A DNA stretch of 29,317 nucleotides from a virus. Shown here in pieces: positions 26,396-29,317 of the stretch. The stretch lies in the IMG/VR virus record IMGVR_UViG_3300042402_002470, positions 1 to 29,317 of that record; one strand, given 5' to 3'. How positions within the stretch are numbered: position 1 is the stretch's first letter; the number at the start of each line of letters is the position of its first letter. The position numbers and the translations under genes are program-made. The notes beneath the pieces are model-generated. The model was not told the DNA's origin. It saw only the letters and a program-made list of their open reading frames with translations, and did not search any database.

Positions 26396-27136
26396 ATGGA
26401 GCAAAGGTATACAGCAAAAGAATATGCACAAATGTCGGGCGGTCATGTAATCGAAGACGTTGAATCTTCATTGCAGTTAAATTTTATCAATGATTTAAAC
26501 GAAAGCACCTTGTTTAGAACTCGTCAACAAGTGCAAACTACAGATGCTAAGTATATGATTGATTTTGCGTTTATTAACATGTTAACATTAGAGCTTCTAT
26601 TTAACGAATATGAGACTGCACCAATAGCACAAGCATATGCTGCAAAAACAATACAATATCAGAATTTTAATGATTATCAGCAAGCTGGGACAGATTTATA
26701 TATTGCACTAAACAGCATTTTAACAAAGAATGTTTCTGGCGGACAACATGCAGCTATTCAGTTTAATAAGTTAAATGTTCCTTATAATAAAATTAAAGAT
26801 TATTTGATTAAGTTAAGTAACGGAACCAAGTATCCAGGTTTAAATCCGTTTTTCTTTTTATTAGAGCGTAGTTTCGATATTACTAATTCTAATTACAAAG
26901 ATTTAAGAAGACTAATTGTGAATTGGTCAAATTTAGATGACGCTCAAAAAAAATTGGTAGTTACTCGATTGCTACAATTTTATAGAACAACAGCAATACG
27001 TAGCGAGTTATATCAAGTGTTAGATGATTATGCTAAGGCACAAGATTTAGAATTGAAAAACGTTAAAAATGCAGAAAAACCAAGATTGTCCGTTTCTCCA
27101 TTCCGTAATTTAGCAAGTCGAGTAATCGGGAAATAA
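26396..27136 (+). CDS. Conserved phage protein of unknown role (246 aa)
   Basis: ATG 26396 opens MEQRYTAKEYAQMSGGHVI; an in-frame upstream reading from 26351 lies inside the previous gene. Helical, with a repeated aromatic/Asn pattern; the middle (NPFFFLLERSFD) is hydrophobic but too short for a confident membrane helix. The C-terminal 20 residues are basic. No domain is recognised; late promoter directly upstream. Confidence 0.65.
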   Translation: MEQRYTAKEYAQMSGGHVIEDVESSLQLNFINDLNESTLFRTRQQVQTTDAKYMIDFAFINMLTLELLFNEYETAPIAQAYAAKTIQYQNFNDYQQAGTDLYIALNSILTKNVSGGQHAAIQFNKLNVPYNKIKDYLIKLSNGTKYPGLNPFFFLLERSFDITNSNYKDLRRLIVNWSNLDDAQKKLVVTRLLQFYRTTAIRSELYQVLDDYAKAQDLELKNVKNAEKPRLSVSPFRNLASRVIGK

Positions 27137-27151
27137 ATCACAGGTTAACTA

Positions 27152-27568
27152 TTGATACAACAATTTACTGCATACACGTTAGTTGATATTACAGAAACAA
27201 ATCTTTTTAACAGTCGAACATCAGACACAAAAAGTTATAATCAACAACAGAATTTAAACACACTAATACAGTTAATAGGTATGCGTAGTCAACCTATTAA
27301 CATATATGTGACTGCATTATCAACACAAGATTTAGCTAATTTTAGATTCGGAAAACAGTTTTCAGGACTACATAATGTATGGAAACTTAACTTTGCATCA
27401 GAGCATACGGATGTTTATAAACACAATGAAGATCCTGTGTATTTTTTAAAAGAGGATAGTGATGGCGCTGCATTTGTGTCTAAATTAGATGAAACTGTAA
27501 AGTTTAAACGCAGTACCTTTGAAACTAAAAATAAAAACAGTATAAACTTATACTTTTTAAATAGTTAG
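27152..27568 (+). CDS. Conserved phage protein, TTG start (138 aa)
   Basis: Opens (TTG)IQQFTAYTLVDITETN, with AGG 8 nt upstream; no ATG alternative exists near the N-terminus. Segments AYTLVDIT.T and NQQ.N..T..QLIG.R.QP are ones I recall from T4-like cyanophages. Mostly beta, soluble, unknown function. Ends in TAG. Confidence 0.65.
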   Translation: MIQQFTAYTLVDITETNLFNSRTSDTKSYNQQQNLNTLIQLIGMRSQPINIYVTALSTQDLANFRFGKQFSGLHNVWKLNFASEHTDVYKHNEDPVYFLKEDSDGAAFVSKLDETVKFKRSTFETKNKNSINLYFLNS

Positions 27569-27574
27569 TATCGT

Positions 27575-27582
27575 AATAAATA
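27575..27582 (+). promoter_or_regulatory. T4-type late promoter
   Basis: AATAAATA with predicted start near 27588. An 88-nt leader follows, containing a TTAGC-AAGAA-GCTAA hairpin before the 27676 gene. Confidence 0.45.
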
Positions 27583-27675
27583 TATTAATAAAATTAGGCA
27601 CAACACTTTGGCACAACATCTAAGGCTCCTATAAGCAAGTTAGCAAGAAGCTAATGAAGAAGTAGGCAGTGAACC

Positions 27676-27960
27676 ATGTCGGTAACACAATTAGAAAAAA
27701 CTAATTTAGAAGCACATGTTGACCTATGCGCTGAAAGATACCGTGTCTTGGAAGAAAAAGTAAAAAATATCAGTGATCGTCTAGATAACATAGAAGACAA
27801 AGTCACTGAATTGCGTGAAGAAGGTATCAAAGCATTTGCACAAATGCGTGAAGACAACCTTAAACAAAACCAAACAACTAACAAAATATTACTAGGTGCG
27901 GCTGCAAGCGTTGTAGCTGGCATACTTACAACTATCGTCGTTATATTAATGAGCATGTAA
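27676..27960 (+). CDS. Coiled-coil protein with C-terminal membrane helix (94 aa)
   Basis: Residues 15-60 form a heptad coiled coil (VLEEKVKNISDRLDNIEDKVTELREE), and residues 73-92 (ILLGAAASVVAGILTTIVVILM) a single membrane helix with a short tail. This tail-anchored topology occurs in phage holin-like, spanin-like or membrane-scaffold proteins. A late promoter upstream makes a role in lysis or assembly plausible, but neither can be chosen from sequence. Confidence 0.65.
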   Translation: MSVTQLEKTNLEAHVDLCAERYRVLEEKVKNISDRLDNIEDKVTELREEGIKAFAQMREDNLKQNQTTNKILLGAAASVVAGILTTIVVILMSM

Positions 27961-27964
27961 TTTT

Positions 27965-27972
27965 AATAAATA
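27965..27972 (+). promoter_or_regulatory. T4-type late promoter giving a leaderless start
   Basis: AATAAATA followed by GTTGT; the predicted +1 is 27978, the A of the ATG. Confidence 0.5.
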
Positions 27973-27977
27973 GTTGT

Positions 27978-28265
27978 ATGGATTTAAATGATTTAACACC
28001 AAACCGCCCAATTGTAGAAGCACAGCTAGTCTGGGCTCGTAAAGGCAAGTCTCTATCGAGAAAATATCGTTGCAGTGTCGGACACCGATCGGGTAGATTA
28101 GTTAGTAATCCTGGTCAATGTACACAGCCGGTAGATTTGAAAAAACAAATTGTTCTACGTAGAACTAAAGCAAAAATGGGTGTAAGATTACAAAAGAAAG
28201 CAAAGTTTACAAAACGATTTAATCCAGCAAGTATATCAGTCCGTAAACTTAATAAGGTGAAATAA
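27978..28265 (+). CDS. Basic conserved phage protein (95 aa)
   Basis: MDLNDLTPNRPIVEAQ then QLVWARKG...RKYRCSVGHRSGRLVSNPGQC, with many Lys/Arg (net strongly basic). Similar small basic proteins (ARKGK..RK.RC..G.R.GR.V..P.QC) occur in marine T4-like phages, near late genes. The two cysteines 18-20 residues apart could hold a metal. Possibly DNA- or RNA-binding; function unknown. No Shine-Dalgarno. Confidence 0.65.
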   Translation: MDLNDLTPNRPIVEAQLVWARKGKSLSRKYRCSVGHRSGRLVSNPGQCTQPVDLKKQIVLRRTKAKMGVRLQKKAKFTKRFNPASISVRKLNKVK

Positions 28266-28266
28266 A

Positions 28267-28530
28267 ATGAAAGTTAGTGACATTGTTGAAGCATACGGAT
28301 TAAATGACGAACCAGGGCGTGGCACATCTAACGCTACTGTAAGACAACAGCAATCAGGCGATCCTGCAAACCAGAACAAGCGTATAAACAACGACAACAA
28401 AAATGCAAATGATGAAGCTAACATCAAAGCAGCGCATGAATATCATAAAGAAAAGCGCAGACAATATGCGCCTACTGGTATTCCTAATAGATTACTAAAT
28501 CCACAACCTGTCCAAGGACAGCAACAATGA
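28267..28530 (+). CDS. Asn/Gln-rich low-complexity protein (87 aa)
   Basis: Starts MKVSDIVEAYGLNDEPGRG one base after the previous stop, with AAGGTGAAAT upstream. The rest is disordered and rich in N, Q, D, K and R (repeated N-D/N-K). The short N-terminal helix MKVSDI.EAY resembles that of other phage proteins in the cluster (e.g. MKIKDIL, MRASDFL), perhaps a shared targeting or docking segment. No function is known. Confidence 0.6.
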   Translation: MKVSDIVEAYGLNDEPGRGTSNATVRQQQSGDPANQNKRINNDNKNANDEANIKAAHEYHKEKRRQYAPTGIPNRLLNPQPVQGQQQ

Positions 28531-28754
28531 AAACATTTGTAACAAAAGGCGGGTTCCATACCTGGATTAATAGTAGAGAAAGTAAGTTTCTCGAAGAACA
28601 TTTTAACGGTAACGAGTTATTAGATAAAAAAGATTTGAACGAACGAGACGAATATATTGCACAAACACTTGTTAGTAGAGGTGTATTGGATAAAGTTGTA
28701 GATCGAAAATCAGTTAACTATAAGTTAAATGTCAATAATCTAAATAGGGAATAA
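28527..28754 (+). CDS. Small unknown protein (75 aa)
   Basis: ATGA overlap with the preceding gene. MKTFVTKGGFHTWINSRESKFLEEHF... is charged and helical; the C-terminal ERDEYIAQTLVSRGVLDKV looks like a compact helical hairpin with a winged-helix flavour. No family is recognised. Coupled at its end to the next gene (TAATG). Confidence 0.6.
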   Translation: MKTFVTKGGFHTWINSRESKFLEEHFNGNELLDKKDLNERDEYIAQTLVSRGVLDKVVDRKSVNYKLNVNNLNRE

Positions 28755-29236
28755 TGAAAGATTTATTAAAAGAGCTCAATAAGCTAAGTTACGCAATTGA
28801 TAAACAATTGCGTGAAACTGTTGATGACTTAGCAAAAGAAGCCTTAAAGGATGTTGAACTTGCTATTGCAATGACTCAAACAGTTACTGAAAATAGTTTA
28901 GAAGTTCAAAATTATAGAATAGATATTGTAGAACACGAATTTGCCGGACGTAAAAAGAAATTCTATAATATAATAGATACTGAAATTAATGAAACATTAC
29001 AAACAGAATTAGGATTATTCGAAACTGCACTAGCAATGGTTAAAGCATATATGTTAGGTAAGTCTAATACTATTCAAGAATTAGAAACCCACGATATGGA
29101 ATATTGCAATGCATTATACGAAGTGTATATGCATAAAAACAAAAAATATGTATTAGAGGATATTAGTTTAGCTAAAATTGATAATGCAACTCGTAAGTTA
29201 CAAGAAGCGAAACAAAAAATTATTAGAAAACTATAA
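28754..29236 (+). CDS. Helical/coiled-coil unknown protein (160 aa)
   Basis: Almost entirely alpha-helical, with long charged heptads (LLKELNKLSYAIDKQLRETVDDLA, LQEAKQKIIRKL), no catalytic motif and no membrane segment. TAATG overlap with the preceding gene. A structural, scaffold or chaperone-like protein would fit; not recognised. Confidence 0.65.
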   Translation: MKDLLKELNKLSYAIDKQLRETVDDLAKEALKDVELAIAMTQTVTENSLEVQNYRIDIVEHEFAGRKKKFYNIIDTEINETLQTELGLFETALAMVKAYMLGKSNTIQELETHDMEYCNALYEVYMHKNKKYVLEDISLAKIDNATRKLQEAKQKIIRKL

Positions 29237-29239
29237 ATA
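29232..29239 (+). promoter_or_regulatory. T4-type late promoter (exact TATAAATA)
   Basis: A perfect match overlapping the preceding stop; predicted start near 29245, followed by CAGGAA and ATG 29267. Confidence 0.65.
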
Positions 29240-29266
29240 TACATAACAGAATCAGGAACCGCTATC

Positions 29267-29317
29267 ATGTATTTAAATGACTTAAATTCAGCAAAACATA
29301 ATGTTCAAAAGATTAAT
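29267..29317 (+). CDS. N-terminus of a late gene (cut by window end)
   Basis: ATG 29267 with AGGAA 8 nt upstream behind an exact late promoter; 17 codons are visible (MYLNDLNSAKHNVQ...). Too short to identify. Confidence 0.6.
   Translation, partial: MYLNDLNSAKHNVQKIN

Noticed and set aside
1-29317. CRISPR array or insertion sequence
   Set aside because: No regularly spaced repeats and no transposase or terminal repeats with target duplication were seen.

Overview
The window looks like part of the genome of a T4-like (Tevenvirinae-related) marine myovirus: AT-rich, densely packed, almost entirely + strand, with genes joined by ATGA or TAATG overlaps. The identification rests on a T4-type replication set (UvsW-like helicase, gp61-like primase, gp41-like replicative helicase), on T4-type late promoters (TATAAATA and variants) ahead of structural-looking genes, and on many small conserved phage proteins, including an N-twitch radical SAM enzyme, a PhyH-type dioxygenase and a KxDG protein related to ligases. 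The host cannot be named from the sequence.

Layout. Positions 1-8800 are an accessory/early region built around tRNA genes. I see about 15 good tRNAs (Val x2, Thr, Met, Ile, Glu, Tyr, Phe, Arg x3, His, Lys, Asn and a class II tRNA with a UUU anticodon), a likely amber-suppressor tRNA, and several degenerate or oversized tRNA-like RNAs. They are mixed with tiny ORFs, hairpins, a terminator-ending leader RNA, a 31-bp direct repeat and a GNRA-capped structured RNA. A methyltransferase and three tandem paralogues (2122-4444) also lie here. Positions 8800-15630 hold early genes: two metallophosphoesterases, a Pth2-like peptidyl-tRNA hydrolase, the radical SAM protein, an AAA+ ATPase and several unknowns. 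Many have a sigma70-type promoter with 17-bp spacing, and several of these carry a dyad-symmetric motif in the spacer. A strong terminator at 15695-15730 closes this block. Positions 15750-24050 are the replication block: UvsW, four overlapping small genes (including a fragment resembling the DNA polymerase III alpha subunit), PhyH dioxygenase, one lone minus-strand gene, a virion-type protein, primase and helicase. Positions 24050-29317 hold a frameshifted minus-strand remnant and then a late cluster of conserved phage genes, the last one cut by the window edge.

How it works together. Early transcription by host RNA polymerase from TTGACA/TATATT promoters would yield tRNAs, Pth2 and takeover proteins, while late genes rely on the T4-type late sigma system. 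Several control devices are readable in the DNA. A gene 130 bp downstream of the putative amber-suppressor tRNA has an in-frame TAG at codon 3. A leader ORF/terminator element (4482-4687) offers mutually exclusive pairings. A hairpin hides the ribosome-binding site of the 13102 gene, and a late promoter sits inside it. At two late genes the predicted transcription start is the A of the ATG. In the tRNA cluster, a hairpin loop is complementary over 8 nt to the whole 'anticodon' loop of a neighbouring tRNA-like RNA.
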